Shown piece after piece: positions 1 to 10,171 of a stretch of 64,000 nucleotides of DNA. Every line of letters begins with the position of its first letter. The first letter of the stretch is position 1. Position numbers and translations under genes: made by a program. The notes below the pieces were generated by a model. The model had not been told where the DNA came from and searched no databases. It saw only the letters and a program-made list of their open reading frames with translations. The DNA comes from a virus, in the IMG/VR virus record IMGVR_UViG_3300033388_005412, positions 62,001-126,000 of that record, one strand, 5' to 3'.

Positions 1-500
1 TTAACACTTAATGTCAGAGCAATATCATTATTTGTTCTGATAAAAATTTTATTAACTAATTCACGTTTCTCAAAACTCAATAAAAACTCAAAAGGTGTTT
101 CAGTATCTGTCTGGTATGCCCAGAAACCCTCGTTATCTTCAAAAATTTTCTTAAAATCAGTACCTGGGACAGGACGACCGGAAATCATCGACATCGGATA
201 CATAGCTTTTTTATAATAATCCGGGTTAAATAAAACTCTTTTAGATCTGAATTTCAAAGCATAACCGTCTTTATCATAAACAAGATTATCCTCGCTTTTA
301 ACTAAATTAAGATCATGAAATGAATCACCATATTCAACCGGCTGTTTTTTCAAATTTATAAATTCATAATACGATGCCAAAATTTTCCTGCGCTGACGTA
401 ATATCTGATCAACAGTGCTTCTATATAACTTTTCAATATATGTTTTAATATAATTAAAATTTGTATTAAGTGATTCTATAAATTTATCCTGATTATTCAT
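1..500 (-). CDS. Partial structural protein of unknown function (cut by window edge)
   Basis: The reading frame opens at ATG 500 and stays open to base 1, giving at least 166 residues with the C-terminus outside the window. A purine-rich stretch (AAAGGA) lies just before the start, about 10 bases after the stop of the preceding gene. The N-terminus is predicted to be helical, followed by a region rich in Tyr, Asp and Lys. The general layout, a helical N-terminus then beta-rich sequence, resembles that of the next gene (512-2128). No family was recognised. Its position at the distal end of the tail and fibre block suggests a virion protein. Confidence 0.75.
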   Translation of the reverse strand, partial: MNNQDKFIESLNTNFNYIKTYIEKLYRSTVDQILRQRRKILASYYEFINLKKQPVEYGDSFHDLNLVKSEDNLVYDKDGYALKFRSKRVLFNPDYYKKAMYPMSMISGRPVPGTDFKKIFEDNEGFWAYQTDTETPFEFLLSFEKRELVNKIFIRTNNDIALTLSV

Positions 501-511
501 TTATTCATCCT

Positions 512-2128
512 TTATTCATCCTTTGTATATGGATTTCCCGTCACAAATATCGGATAAAAATTTTTAATAACCGGCGTCTCCATATCATCTCCTTTAACCA
601 ATATAACTTTAATTCTTATTTTTTTTGATTCAGTATCTATATATGGTGAATTTGTATTCAAATCAACTCCCGTAATAGAATTTTCTTTTCTTGTCTGAGA
701 TATATCTGAATTTATATAAATCTTCTTAGGCAGCGGTTTAAAATTTTTAATTATATCTTCTCTATTAACAGGTATAATTCTGTGCCACACCAAACCATCA
801 TCAACTGAAACAAAATATGATATCCCATCAACAGAATCATCGCTGTGTATTTTAACCGCGGTGCAATTATCCGGTATATCTATTTCTTTCGTAACGCCTT
901 CCGATATATCTTCATATGTGTTATGGCCTATTTTTATGTCTGTTATGCCCATAGCATAGCGTTTTCTCTTTGACTCCCGTGATTGAACCGTTAGATACCC
1001 CCCAGTGCCCATTAAAACGTCTAAAACAGGTGTTTCGGTGTATTCAACCCCTGGAAGCCAATGGTCCATAATCCACGATGGAGCATCATTAATAACAGTC
1101 GTTATGTTTCTATTATCATCCCCGCTCATTTTCATAACTTTATCCAGGACATATGGTCCCGTTACATCAACCCAGCTTTCATTATTGGCTATCCTGAAAT
1201 AACCCAAATCATATTTCATATAATAACCGTGCTCCTGCTTAAAAGTTAAATTAATCGATTTTATTTTATCTTCTGTATTAAAAAAAGGTGACTCAAATGT
1301 AAATACTGTTTCTTTTGTTATCAATGTTTCCGGTATATCAATCGGCTTCTGCTCATATCCGTTTGACGCAACGGCTAAAACAATTTTATAATAAGTACTT
1401 GATGAGAATGAATGCGGTATTACAGTTATGGTGTTGATATCCATACCCTCAGAAAACACAAATTTCACAGTTGTCGTTAAATTTATTTCAGTATCTTTTA
1501 TCTGCTGAGAAAATACGGCGTCTTCGCGTTCCTCCTGGAGAACCACACCCTCGGCCTCCCAGAATGTGTCTTTATCATCAACAATAACGGCACCATCGTT
1601 GGCAGCCGGCCTGATTCCGTCCTCACCTGTTTCATTTCCTTCTATCCAGCGGCCATATGATTTTCCATAATAAACTGAAATATCCTTATCGCTTGAAATT
1701 GTGTTCAGAACAGGCGGCGCCTTCAATGTCGGGACAGCATCGGTATATGACTTAACACCGAGAACCGTTGTATTGAATTCGGAAATTGATGGGTTCTCTT
1801 TCAAGAACAAATCATCATACATTTTAACTTCTTCATCTGGTTTTTTGATCTGCTCAACACTGTTCCACGCGCTTAAAATTCTGGATTTTATATTTTGCTG
1901 TTCATTTTTAATTAAGTTTATATCACGCTCAATATAATCAATATATTTATTAATCACTTCGGACGACACAAAATCAGCTTTTTTAATCAGTTGAATATCC
2001 TGCGACATGCTGTTTTTAATTCTAAGAAAAAAATCAGTGATAGCTTTTAAAGAATTCTTCAAATAATCTATTGATTTAACAGCTTTTGTAACCAGTCTGA
2101 ATACTTCCTGTTCGATTTCTTTTATCAT
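512..2128 (-). CDS. Large tail-region structural protein, unknown function
   Basis: This is a 538-residue protein. The first ~110 residues look like amphipathic helix and coiled coil. The rest looks beta-rich, with alternating hydrophobic residues and many Asp, Thr and Ser, as in phage fibre or baseplate-periphery proteins. The middle (about residues 210-320) resembles a carbohydrate-binding or discoidin-like beta-sandwich only in general character, and no signature could be fixed. It follows the 522-aa gene with a 14-base gap, so the two are probably co-translated. The helical base plus beta-sandwich layout suits a fibre or fibre-connector protein. Function is not assigned. Confidence 0.8.
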   Translation of the reverse strand: MIKEIEQEVFRLVTKAVKSIDYLKNSLKAITDFFLRIKNSMSQDIQLIKKADFVSSEVINKYIDYIERDINLIKNEQQNIKSRILSAWNSVEQIKKPDEEVKMYDDLFLKENPSISEFNTTVLGVKSYTDAVPTLKAPPVLNTISSDKDISVYYGKSYGRWIEGNETGEDGIRPAANDGAVIVDDKDTFWEAEGVVLQEEREDAVFSQQIKDTEINLTTTVKFVFSEGMDINTITVIPHSFSSSTYYKIVLAVASNGYEQKPIDIPETLITKETVFTFESPFFNTEDKIKSINLTFKQEHGYYMKYDLGYFRIANNESWVDVTGPYVLDKVMKMSGDDNRNITTVINDAPSWIMDHWLPGVEYTETPVLDVLMGTGGYLTVQSRESKRKRYAMGITDIKIGHNTYEDISEGVTKEIDIPDNCTAVKIHSDDSVDGISYFVSVDDGLVWHRIIPVNREDIIKNFKPLPKKIYINSDISQTRKENSITGVDLNTNSPYIDTESKKIRIKVILVKGDDMETPVIKNFYPIFVTGNPYTKDE

Positions 2129-2142
2129 TCTTTATTCCTTTT

Positions 2143-3711
2143 CTATTCCTCGTTTAGTTTAACATCGAATGACAATATCATCGGTGTCACGGACGCTGTA
2201 TTATCCGTATTTGTTTTCATCTCTATTCTAATTATAACATAATCAGAATAATGCTTGTATGTTACATTAATTATAGAACCCTTCAAATTTTTATTAAAAA
2301 ATATTTTATTTTTTCTAATTATACATTGATTATCCTGTGTAAATTCATCAACAACATCATACGAAATACCATTAACCCGTATATCGATATTACTTGAGAC
2401 CTCAATAACCGGATAACTTGACAATGTTATAACATTTCCAGTCATATTTGAAAACACCTCGGATTTATCAAATAACTGAGTCAATAAAACCGCCGAATTC
2501 GCGGCCGGAACCGTAACTCTGCTATCATCACTTTGAACTATCTCATACTCAATTGTTGAATCAGGTGGTTTATATTCTTCACTCACAATTTTAACTGTTT
2601 TTATAGGATCATCCATCGTATATTTTCTACTTGTAAATATACCAGGCTCCGTGCCGCTGTATGTTTCCAGTAAAAAAGAAATATTATAACAACCTATTAT
2701 ATATTCATACACATTTGAGTATTTTGTTGTTTTCACAAATGAAGCCGGCCGATCATCCAGTAAAACATCATTCACAATTTTATTTTTTTCCTCAAGCAGC
2801 GAGACATCATCATTATTAACTATTCCCTCTAAATAAGTCTCGGTATTATCTATTGTTTTTTCCCATATAAAATCATATTTCGGCTGAATCAGTGTTAGTT
2901 TTATTTTCTTGGCCCTGAGCGGGTCAGTCTTGACATGAAGCACGATCTTTTTCTCACTTATATCAACTCTATAATCATCAGCGCTGACAGTTTCCCAATC
3001 ATCTGAATCATCGGTTTTCGGTATTTCCAGTTTATTGATATTCACAACATATTTTCCGGCCGATTGTATGATGAGATTATTAAACGAAATTACGCCGCCA
3101 AAATCGAATTCCAACACGGCCCCGGCATCGCATTTTGAATTGGATAAAATACTCGTTATCCAATATCCCGACTCGGTGCCCGGGAATGTGTTTTCCGGCG
3201 AAGGCTGATTACCTGATACGGCAATAACATTTTCAGGAAAAATGTCCGAATCAATACTTATCGGAAAATACTGCTTTCTCATGTTAGGGGCAAGAGAAAT
3301 CACGCCGTCTTTGACCTCTATCATATTTATTTTATAACTTTTAATCGTGTTATCAACCATTCGTAAGAACTGTGTTGAAGAATCTGTATATGCTTTAACA
3401 ACATCCTTCCTGAACATCTCATGCTTGCCGATTAAACTGGCAATTAAATTGTTTTCACTTATCAGCGCTAATAATGTAACAATAATATCTTCCAATTTAT
3501 GTACAATTTTCACCGGAAGTATTTTGCTGTAACCGATAATGCGCGATATAACATACGGCTGCCGCAAATCTACTAATCTCTCTGAAAATGTTTTAGTCAG
3601 AACATCCTGCCACACAATTTTCTTATCCTGTATCTCACTGTTAAGCAGTTTCTCAAGCTCACGCCGCTGAGCATCAGAAAATATTGAAGGTAATTTGTCT
3701 AATAGTTTCAT
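2143..3711 (-). CDS. Large tail-region structural protein, unknown function
   Basis: This is a 522-residue protein. The N-terminal ~140 residues are helical, starting with a short motif (LDKLPSIFSD). The remainder is beta-rich, with a stretch around residues 190-280 that resembles a discoidin-like sandwich. Its stop is a single base from the next start downstream in transcription, and the upstream 796-aa gene ends two bases before its start, so the three form one translational unit. The short helical N-terminus suggests attachment to the baseplate and the sandwich suggests surface binding. Both are inference. Confidence 0.8.
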   Translation of the reverse strand: MKLLDKLPSIFSDAQRRELEKLLNSEIQDKKIVWQDVLTKTFSERLVDLRQPYVISRIIGYSKILPVKIVHKLEDIIVTLLALISENNLIASLIGKHEMFRKDVVKAYTDSSTQFLRMVDNTIKSYKINMIEVKDGVISLAPNMRKQYFPISIDSDIFPENVIAVSGNQPSPENTFPGTESGYWITSILSNSKCDAGAVLEFDFGGVISFNNLIIQSAGKYVVNINKLEIPKTDDSDDWETVSADDYRVDISEKKIVLHVKTDPLRAKKIKLTLIQPKYDFIWEKTIDNTETYLEGIVNNDDVSLLEEKNKIVNDVLLDDRPASFVKTTKYSNVYEYIIGCYNISFLLETYSGTEPGIFTSRKYTMDDPIKTVKIVSEEYKPPDSTIEYEIVQSDDSRVTVPAANSAVLLTQLFDKSEVFSNMTGNVITLSSYPVIEVSSNIDIRVNGISYDVVDEFTQDNQCIIRKNKIFFNKNLKGSIINVTYKHYSDYVIIRIEMKTNTDNTASVTPMILSFDVKLNEE

Positions 3712-3712
3712 T

Positions 3713-6103
3713 TTACTTTCCTATAATATCCTTTACAACTTCCGAAAACGGCTCATCATATAATATATCATTTTCATCCACAATCAAAAAATAGACCCCT
3801 GCGGCAATATGTTTCTCAATTTCTTTTTTAATATACATCATGCATTTCTCAGGCGTATCAAATTTCGTATCTAGCTCAGCTTTTAATGCCCGCGGTATTT
3901 TATAGAAAATAATTGAGTTCGGAATCTGTTCGCCGTTTACATAGCCGATATCCATATAGCCTCGAGACAGTGGAAATTTTTTATTTCTGATGTCTATGCT
4001 GCCTAAATCATCATCTTCTTTGATGCCACCCCCTGTCCGCCGAATATCAGTATATACAGCCGTGCTTATCATAGTGATATCGGCCAACTTTATATAATCA
4101 TGATCTGTTCCCAAACTGACATTTATTTCTTCCCCCGTTAAACAACTGTAATATGTATCTCCAGGAATTCCGTTTGTCATCACTTTATAAACCATCCTTT
4201 CTATCGGATCCAAAGGATGTAATACTGAATAATTCGAATATGACGGCCGCAAATACAACTGAAATTCATTACCGGCAATTACGTCTTTAGACACATTAGG
4301 ATATTGCGCGATATATGAATCGGCTTTTCTTAAATACGTCACCCTCACATTATCATCAGATTTTAATCTTCGGGATAATTCAATAATTCCCGAATAATGA
4401 TAATTTATAATTTCACTGTTATCAATTAATTCATTATTTATATAAATATTCAAACCTCTTATGCTTATGTAGTTAATATTCGTATCAACTATCAAATCAA
4501 CAACGCCGCTCGGGGCCGGTGTAAATCTGGCGTATTTATGTTCTTCATATGTACCGGGAATAACATAATCCGGATACATGCCTTCATTACATAAAAACTT
4601 ATTTATCTTAAATTTATAATCTCCTATAATTTTCGCCTTTTCTCTTATTATCTTCCAACAGAATATTGGCTCACTGACCTGGTTATCAACCATAAGAGGT
4701 ATTTCATCGTACTCGGGAAGATAAAAATAATCTCCCGTATCATCAAAATCATCACCTTTGAATATGCCGTTTATAACATTTATCTTATTCTGATTATCTA
4801 AATAAACTTTAATCTGCTTCTCGACAATCGGCGCCATCCAAAGCGTATCAGTATCGGCCCATCCCGGAAAACAGTTATCATATAACGTCTCAGTTAATGT
4901 TACAGTTCCATCGGCGTAATACCAGTCGTTCACTTCAATCGCCGAATACTTTTTATATAATAATTCGCAATTTACAATTTCCTTTTTATTTAATATTATC
5001 CCGCCGTCCTCGTCAACAGCATCATAAATCAAAGTATATTCCTGATCATCCGGTAAAAGCAGCCGGATTCTGTATGGCGAAGTCAAAGACGCCGTATGCC
5101 ATATAATAGATTTACTATATCTATATAAATATATGGGATTTATCCATGTATCCTCGACGACATGATCGAATATGGCCATATTATAGAGATAACTGTTATT
5201 CGCTCTTATATAAAAATCCTGGCCTGTTAAACTATCTATAAAACTTTCAGCAAGAGTATTTATATTCTGAGACGCTGTTCCGGATTCACTTAATAATGTA
5301 ACTTTTATTTCCGATGACACGCCGTCCTTTGCCCATGTTACATATAATTTATACCAAACACCCTGTGTGACGGCCAAAGTGCCCTTGGAAACGCCGTCAA
5401 CAAGAAAATCCAACTTGTATTCTGTTATTGAATGTGTATATACAAAATTAACCTCAACATCGCCGCCTTTAAATGATAATACCGGTTCATCAACATCGCT
5501 AGTTCTCTCTTTTGCCATGAAATATATCTCAAATTGCCCTTCGTCGGCCAGCAACGTAGAACTATAATCAACTCTGCCATTTGATAAACACATATCATGA
5601 TTTGTATATGGTAAATCCTGACCGACATTGTTAAGAAAACTATAAGACGTTCCCGACATGTTTATTCCTAATTCTGTTTTGTCGTCCAATGAATCGGCGT
5701 GTAAAGCTTCATTGTTATTTAAAGGATAATCAGCACGAGAACCAATATCAATGCTGCCATATTCAACATTTACTGGAACTCTCTTGTTATCGCTGTCATA
5801 TAATTTAATATTCTGAATATTCACCGCATCAAATTTAGGCTGATACTGATAAAACAAAGGAACACCAAGAGTCGTCTCCTTGTCTGTAAATATAACATTA
5901 TCATTCGGAACATCTTCAACATATAATTCATCAAATCCAGATTTTTTAATTAATTTTTCCTCAGCTGAAACTATGTTATATTGATTATACTTATAAGTTG
6001 AACTATAATCAACTAACAAGGGAAAATAACTGACTTTCTCCGAACTAATCGGCACACAATCATCCGAGATGATTCTTTGATAATTAAAATCTATGTTATC
6101 CAC
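3713..6103 (-). CDS. Large virion protein with LamG/ConA-like domain, candidate receptor-binding protein
   Basis: This is a 796-residue protein. Residues ~140-335 look like a LamG/concanavalin-type jelly roll: a stretch ending in QFEIYFMAKE, then GVWYKLYVTWAKDG, then a segment ending FYIRANNSYLYNMAIFD. This order is typical of phage LamG-like domains that bind glycans. The flanking parts are beta-rich with turns. There is no signal peptide. It sits among fibre-type genes at the distal end of the tail module, which fits a receptor-binding or adhesion role. The LamG-like fold is judged from sequence pattern only. Confidence 0.8.
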   Translation of the reverse strand: MDNIDFNYQRIISDDCVPISSEKVSYFPLLVDYSSTYKYNQYNIVSAEEKLIKKSGFDELYVEDVPNDNVIFTDKETTLGVPLFYQYQPKFDAVNIQNIKLYDSDNKRVPVNVEYGSIDIGSRADYPLNNNEALHADSLDDKTELGINMSGTSYSFLNNVGQDLPYTNHDMCLSNGRVDYSSTLLADEGQFEIYFMAKERTSDVDEPVLSFKGGDVEVNFVYTHSITEYKLDFLVDGVSKGTLAVTQGVWYKLYVTWAKDGVSSEIKVTLLSESGTASQNINTLAESFIDSLTGQDFYIRANNSYLYNMAIFDHVVEDTWINPIYLYRYSKSIIWHTASLTSPYRIRLLLPDDQEYTLIYDAVDEDGGIILNKKEIVNCELLYKKYSAIEVNDWYYADGTVTLTETLYDNCFPGWADTDTLWMAPIVEKQIKVYLDNQNKINVINGIFKGDDFDDTGDYFYLPEYDEIPLMVDNQVSEPIFCWKIIREKAKIIGDYKFKINKFLCNEGMYPDYVIPGTYEEHKYARFTPAPSGVVDLIVDTNINYISIRGLNIYINNELIDNSEIINYHYSGIIELSRRLKSDDNVRVTYLRKADSYIAQYPNVSKDVIAGNEFQLYLRPSYSNYSVLHPLDPIERMVYKVMTNGIPGDTYYSCLTGEEINVSLGTDHDYIKLADITMISTAVYTDIRRTGGGIKEDDDLGSIDIRNKKFPLSRGYMDIGYVNGEQIPNSIIFYKIPRALKAELDTKFDTPEKCMMYIKKEIEKHIAAGVYFLIVDENDILYDEPFSEVVKDIIGK

Positions 6104-6120
6104 TTAGTTTGTTCACTCTC

Positions 6121-6720
6121 TTATAATTGTTTTGCTCTATATAAACCTGTTGTTGCCGAAAAACCCGCGCTACAACTACCTGGAATTATAAGGTCAATTT
6201 TTATTGACTCCGCATAAGGAAACCATAAAAGTTTAGTGTAACCAGCTCCTGTAACCAAATTGTAACCTATAGATTCCATTTCATATGTAACACTTGTACC
6301 GAAAGATGCCTCCCTAACAACCACACCATTATCAATATTTACTCTAACAGTTCCAGTTCCTGCGCCACCATGTGTAACAGCTAATATCATTGCAAATAAT
6401 ATTCCCTTTTCATTCGTAATATTAATCATATTAAAAACTTGTTCAACACCAGTATAGGTGCTGACAGGTGTACTACCACTTATTTCATCCTGAATTTGCA
6501 AATTAAACATATTATCCTCCAAATCGTAGGTGTTCGCACCCACCTTAAATACCAATTTCCCGCCACTTTCATACATGGTAAGCGAATCATCTTTCGCCAC
6601 TGAAAAATCATTCTTCACGCTATACAAAGTATCCGGTTTAACTATTTCTAAACTTCCAACTTGTAAATCAACATCTCTTAATAAATAATTAAAGACCTTT
6701 TGTTTCAAATTTTTAATCAT
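6121..6720 (-). CDS. Fibre-associated protein, unknown function
   Basis: This is a 199-residue protein whose ATG overlaps the stop of the upstream repeat-bearing fibre gene by four bases (ATGA), so translation is probably coupled. The sequence is beta-rich, with Gly/Thr-rich turns (GGAGTGTVRVN) and a C-terminal half reminiscent of a trimeric fibre head. No cysteine pair or catalytic motif stands out. Coupling to the fibre gene suggests a fibre tip or fibre chaperone. It could also be an independent head-binding domain protein. Confidence 0.75.
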   Translation of the reverse strand: MIKNLKQKVFNYLLRDVDLQVGSLEIVKPDTLYSVKNDFSVAKDDSLTMYESGGKLVFKVGANTYDLEDNMFNLQIQDEISGSTPVSTYTGVEQVFNMINITNEKGILFAMILAVTHGGAGTGTVRVNIDNGVVVREASFGTSVTYEMESIGYNLVTGAGYTKLLWFPYAESIKIDLIIPGSCSAGFSATTGLYRAKQL

Positions 6721-7691
6721 GTTATTTCCTCCATACTTAATTTGAACATTTTTCCGGTTTTATTGTTTCTTATAGTTAAATAATCATCTTCTTCTATCAT
6801 AGTCCAATTCCCTCTTTCGTTTTTTAAATGTAAATCACCCGCATAAATATCTGTTGCTGATACACTGTTAAATATAACATCGGATGTTGTTTTAAGTGAC
6901 TGATCGAGATTAGTACTTCGCCAAGTGTTTATTTCAGACTCAGTATAATATCTACTATCAAGATTATACGAAGTTAATCCCGTCATATGTCCGTATGTGT
7001 CCAATGTTATGTCCTGAATAACCGTTCCATTGCTATTATTAACACTTGCCTGGCTTGACGTATTGGCATGCGCAACCGTAATATCACCATCCGGGCCATA
7101 AAGAGTATTATTTCCACCGCCCGTTATAGTTATTCCACCACCAGATAACAAATCCTTAGCCATACCATATAATTCCTGGGGACCCTGACCGGTATCAACA
7201 CTGGCAAATGTTACGGCAGATGTAGTGAGTACGTTTTGGTCCATATCATAAAGTTCATTATTGCCTTGTCCGGTATTTACGCTAGCAAATGTAACCGCCG
7301 ATGTAGTAAGTACATTTTGATCCATATCGTACAGCTCGTTAGCACCCTGACCGGTATTTATCGTCGAAGCCGTTATACCACCGGATGCTGCGATATCGCC
7401 TAAAACATCAAGTTCAACACCAGCGCCGGGTTCCTTCCCAATACCAATTCCAGAACTTGCAATTCTAAGTGATCCTAACTGATGAACTCCGACTAAAAAT
7501 CCAGACCCATCACTTTTTAAAGCACTTGTAACCCCTAAAGTTCCAGTATGATCATGCCTCAAAACAAACTCCCTAATATCAATCAGAAGTTTTGAAATCT
7601 GATTCAGTTTAGAAAATGTTGGTATTTCCCTAACGGCATATAAATCCGATCTACTTTCTAATGTAATATTTCCACTTCCGTCTACTGACAT
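6717..7691 (-). CDS. Tail fibre protein with three 27-residue repeats
   Basis: This is a 324-residue protein. Residues 112-178 contain three tandem copies of a 27-residue unit with core TGQGxxELYDMDQNVLTTS, the third diverging after its first half. Upstream is a Gly-rich beta segment (SLRIASSGIGIG, then GVELDVLGDI), typical of trimeric beta-helical fibre shafts. Downstream, DTYGHMTGL and LDSRYYTESEIN are motifs common in phage tail fibres. The start has a strong GGAGGG site and lies directly downstream of a conserved intergenic box. Assigned as a side or tail fibre; the receptor is unknown. Confidence 0.85.
   Translation of the reverse strand: MSVDGSGNITLESRSDLYAVREIPTFSKLNQISKLLIDIREFVLRHDHTGTLGVTSALKSDGSGFLVGVHQLGSLRIASSGIGIGKEPGAGVELDVLGDIAASGGITASTINTGQGANELYDMDQNVLTTSAVTFASVNTGQGNNELYDMDQNVLTTSAVTFASVDTGQGPQELYGMAKDLLSGGGITITGGGNNTLYGPDGDITVAHANTSSQASVNNSNGTVIQDITLDTYGHMTGLTSYNLDSRYYTESEINTWRSTNLDQSLKTTSDVIFNSVSATDIYAGDLHLKNERGNWTMIEEDDYLTIRNNKTGKMFKLSMEEIT
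7158..7358 (-). repeat. Three tandem 81-base repeats coding the fibre shaft
   Basis: Units start near 7358, 7277 and 7196 and encode T-G-Q-G followed by ELY(D/G)M. The period is exactly 81 bases (27 codons). The first two copies are nearly identical at protein level but differ at several synonymous bases. The third copy is truncated at about residue 178. Confidence 0.9.
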
Positions 7692-7700
7692 AGTAACCCT

Positions 7701-7735
7701 CCTATATATAATATATTTTTCATCATCATTTTATC
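7701..7735 (-). promoter_or_regulatory. Conserved 35-base intergenic box upstream of the fibre gene
   Basis: On the minus strand the site reads GATAAAATG, 11 bases, then TATATTATATATAGG. The copy at 45643-45677 has the same two ends and the same spacing. It ends at the Shine-Dalgarno sequence of the fibre gene at 7691. It could be a phage late promoter or a conserved 5' leader; see findings. Confidence 0.45.
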
Positions 7736-7745
7736 AAATTATACC

Positions 7746-9572
7746 TCATTCCAAATACGCATACGACGAAACATCTTCAACTGTTCTATCCTGCTCATTA
7801 TATTCCAATATATTATCACTATCTATACTATAAATAGCAACTCCACGAAAATAAAAATCAATCGCAGGATCAAATTCTAATGAATAATATTCTTCCGGCG
7901 TATATAAAACATACATGGTGCTATCATATGTTCCACCGCCGAACGGCAAAACCGCACCCTCACTCACAATATCATTCCACGAACCCAAATCGCCGAACAC
8001 AGAATAACCATCAAATAAATCAGTTCTATTTATATAATAATCATCACCCGCATTTTTAATACCGGCCGCGGCAAAATATGTTGTTCTTATTTCATATCCC
8101 GACACCAGATACTGGCCCCAGTATCCATCAACTGAAACTCTCATATCTTTCATCGTATTAACAATTCCACTGGGTGTTGGAACCCCGCTCGGCGGAACAA
8201 TACCGCTTGGGACCGGTAAAAAACCATGTCCATTATAATAATCCATAGCATTCCAAAATCCTGATGTCTCATTCACAGCATCTTCACTTGTAACAGGCGG
8301 CCTTTCTAATTCCGGATGCGCGGCCTCCCAATCACCATGTTTTTCCGGAGCATTCCAGATCGCAAAATCATCTATCTCTGTTTCTGCATCTGTATTAGAA
8401 GCCCATATTTCGCCATACAGACCCGATGGTTGAGACGCGAAACAATTGAACCCCATTGCTGTTTTAGCCTGTTGAGAATCCCATATGTTATCCGTATCGA
8501 GCTGAAATACGCCGGTATATATTTCCATAAACGCACCTGGTGTCTGTATCCATATAGACGAGGAAATAACATCTTCAGCCTTTACAAATATATGTGATCC
8601 TGATAAAGTTCCCTCTAGAAAAAAATCCAAATAAGCAACACCGTCGGCATCTGTCGTCGCCATGCCTTTGTATTCAACACTATCATCCTCTTTTACTTCA
8701 TACCACGTTATATCAACACCGGGCATTCGAATGCCCGAGGAGTCCTCGGCTAAAGCATATGACCTGAATATTGTATTAGCTCTCGTATACGACACCCACA
8801 TGGGCTTAACTTCCAATGTTGCTGTATCTACCGGCACTTTCTTTAAAACAAGATATTTATCCTCAAAAGGGATTCTTCTGGTTAATGTTCTCTCAAGTTC
8901 TTTTTCAAATACCAGATATAAATCTTCATCGTACGCATATCCGCTTGGTGTCGGTATCCAGTTTTCGCCGCTCTGCGCCCACTCAACCTCATAATCTTTA
9001 TTTACAGGTGTTTTACACATATTCTCGGCGGTAAACGATTCAGGAACTATGAAATAAGGTTCACCCTGCTCATATTCATAAGCCACGCCGCTTGGAACCG
9101 GTAAAGCGACTTTCTCCATATCAGCAAATAAATAATATTCCTCATTATCTATATAAAAATAGCCCGGCTTAACAACAGGATACTGACCGATTCCAGAAGG
9201 TGTGATATCAATCTGTTTTAAATTATCTTCAAGACCGCCAACGCCGTTTATATAATCACTTACATCAATATCCTTATAAAATTTAATAGATTTATTTGCT
9301 TCAGGACCCGATGAACAGCCTATCAGTTTTAATGTTCCAAACGCGGCAAATTCTGTCTTAAACTGAACTGTTTTTTCAACACCGGATTCTACATCGGCGG
9401 TAAAAATTTCGCCATCTTCATATTCGATAATAACCTGTCCGTCATTCGGTAGATTTATTATTAAAGATTTTAAACCATATAGAGTTCTATTGAATATTAA
9501 GGGATCGGCGATTGTGCCCAAACCAGCCCAGTAATCGCCGAACAACGTATCTCTAAAAACACACTTTATCAT
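7746..9572 (-). CDS. Large tail protein with Ig-like segment and PSG motifs
   Basis: This is a 608-residue protein. The N-terminal ~110 residues are beta-rich. Repeated Pro-Ser-Gly turns occur through the chain (for example PVPSGIVPPSGVPTPSGIV near residue 460). A segment around residues 285-335 has the look of a bacterial Ig-like domain (DITWYEV, then TTDADGVAYLDF). The C-terminal part is Tyr/Asp-rich. The ATG overlaps the stop of the 71-aa gene region boundary at 9569-9572. It is probably a virion surface or fibre-connector protein. No enzyme motif was seen. Confidence 0.8.
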   Translation of the reverse strand: MIKCVFRDTLFGDYWAGLGTIADPLIFNRTLYGLKSLIINLPNDGQVIIEYEDGEIFTADVESGVEKTVQFKTEFAAFGTLKLIGCSSGPEANKSIKFYKDIDVSDYINGVGGLEDNLKQIDITPSGIGQYPVVKPGYFYIDNEEYYLFADMEKVALPVPSGVAYEYEQGEPYFIVPESFTAENMCKTPVNKDYEVEWAQSGENWIPTPSGYAYDEDLYLVFEKELERTLTRRIPFEDKYLVLKKVPVDTATLEVKPMWVSYTRANTIFRSYALAEDSSGIRMPGVDITWYEVKEDDSVEYKGMATTDADGVAYLDFFLEGTLSGSHIFVKAEDVISSSIWIQTPGAFMEIYTGVFQLDTDNIWDSQQAKTAMGFNCFASQPSGLYGEIWASNTDAETEIDDFAIWNAPEKHGDWEAAHPELERPPVTSEDAVNETSGFWNAMDYYNGHGFLPVPSGIVPPSGVPTPSGIVNTMKDMRVSVDGYWGQYLVSGYEIRTTYFAAAGIKNAGDDYYINRTDLFDGYSVFGDLGSWNDIVSEGAVLPFGGGTYDSTMYVLYTPEEYYSLEFDPAIDFYFRGVAIYSIDSDNILEYNEQDRTVEDVSSYAYLE

Positions 9573-9784
9573 TTTGTTAATTTTACACGTTTCCTAAACA
9601 CCTTGTCAAGCATACATAACACTTCCATTTGGAAAAATGATATAAAAACATCAGCCGCTTTTTCGGGATCATTTTTATTTTTTTCTATAATTCTTATAAT
9701 CATCGGCCTGTATTTTATAAAACTAGAAACATATTCTGATAACTCGGTATGTATAAATCCGGATATTTTTCTTATCAAATACAT
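9569..9784 (-). CDS. Small helical protein, paralogue of the 69-aa protein at 12127-12336
   Basis: This is a 71-residue protein, mostly helical, with a basic C-terminus. It aligns along its length with the 69-aa protein at 12127: both have a Y-(R/K)-P-(M/L) stretch, an I-I-E-K motif, then A-D-x-x-I-x-F-F-x-x-E and a C-terminal V-F-(R/K)-K. The stop overlaps the next start by ATGA. The function is unknown. The size and duplication near small membrane genes suggest an accessory or lysis-associated role, which is inference. Confidence 0.7.
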   Translation of the reverse strand: MYLIRKISGFIHTELSEYVSSFIKYRPMIIRIIEKNKNDPEKAADVFISFFQMEVLCMLDKVFRKRVKLTK

Positions 9785-9786
9785 AA

Positions 9787-10161
9787 TTAAAACAATTTAA
9801 AAACCACTTTAGCTAACACTGTCCCGCCGGCGCTAAAAAACGCCACAAGTATTGTCACCATAAATATGCGCAATATCTTCACAGTTGCCGTGTTTTTTGT
9901 TGTCTCATCTATTGTTGTATTTATCAAACCGTTTTTCGGGTTATCTAAAACATAAAGACGTTCATTAATACCAACTACTTGTTTTTTCTGTTCTTCATAT
10001 GCCGAACTCAATTTACCAACTTCTTTCTCAACTGACTTTGTCACATTAACATTTTCCTGGACATCATTTATTAGATTACTAATTTGCGCATTAGTTTCTC
10101 CCATAAATTTTGCAACCTTTTCAACAAGATCCACGACGTATTCTTCAGTTTTCCCGTTCAT
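9787..10161 (-). CDS. Coiled-coil protein with C-terminal membrane anchor
   Basis: This is a 124-residue protein. Residues ~20-65 form a heptad-like coiled coil, and residues ~95-118 form one hydrophobic segment (LRIFMVTILVAFFSAGG) followed by a short basic tail. The start has an excellent GGAGG site. A tail-anchored coiled coil in the accessory region might act as a holin, antiholin or membrane scaffold. No specific family was recognised. Confidence 0.75.
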   Translation of the reverse strand: MNGKTEEYVVDLVEKVAKFMGETNAQISNLINDVQENVNVTKSVEKEVGKLSSAYEEQKKQVVGINERLYVLDNPKNGLINTTIDETTKNTATVKILRIFMVTILVAFFSAGGTVLAKVVFKLF

Positions 10162-10171
10162 ATCAACCCTC

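Noticed and set aside
7158-7358. CRISPR-like array
   Set aside because: The 81-base units are directly contiguous coding repeats without spacers.
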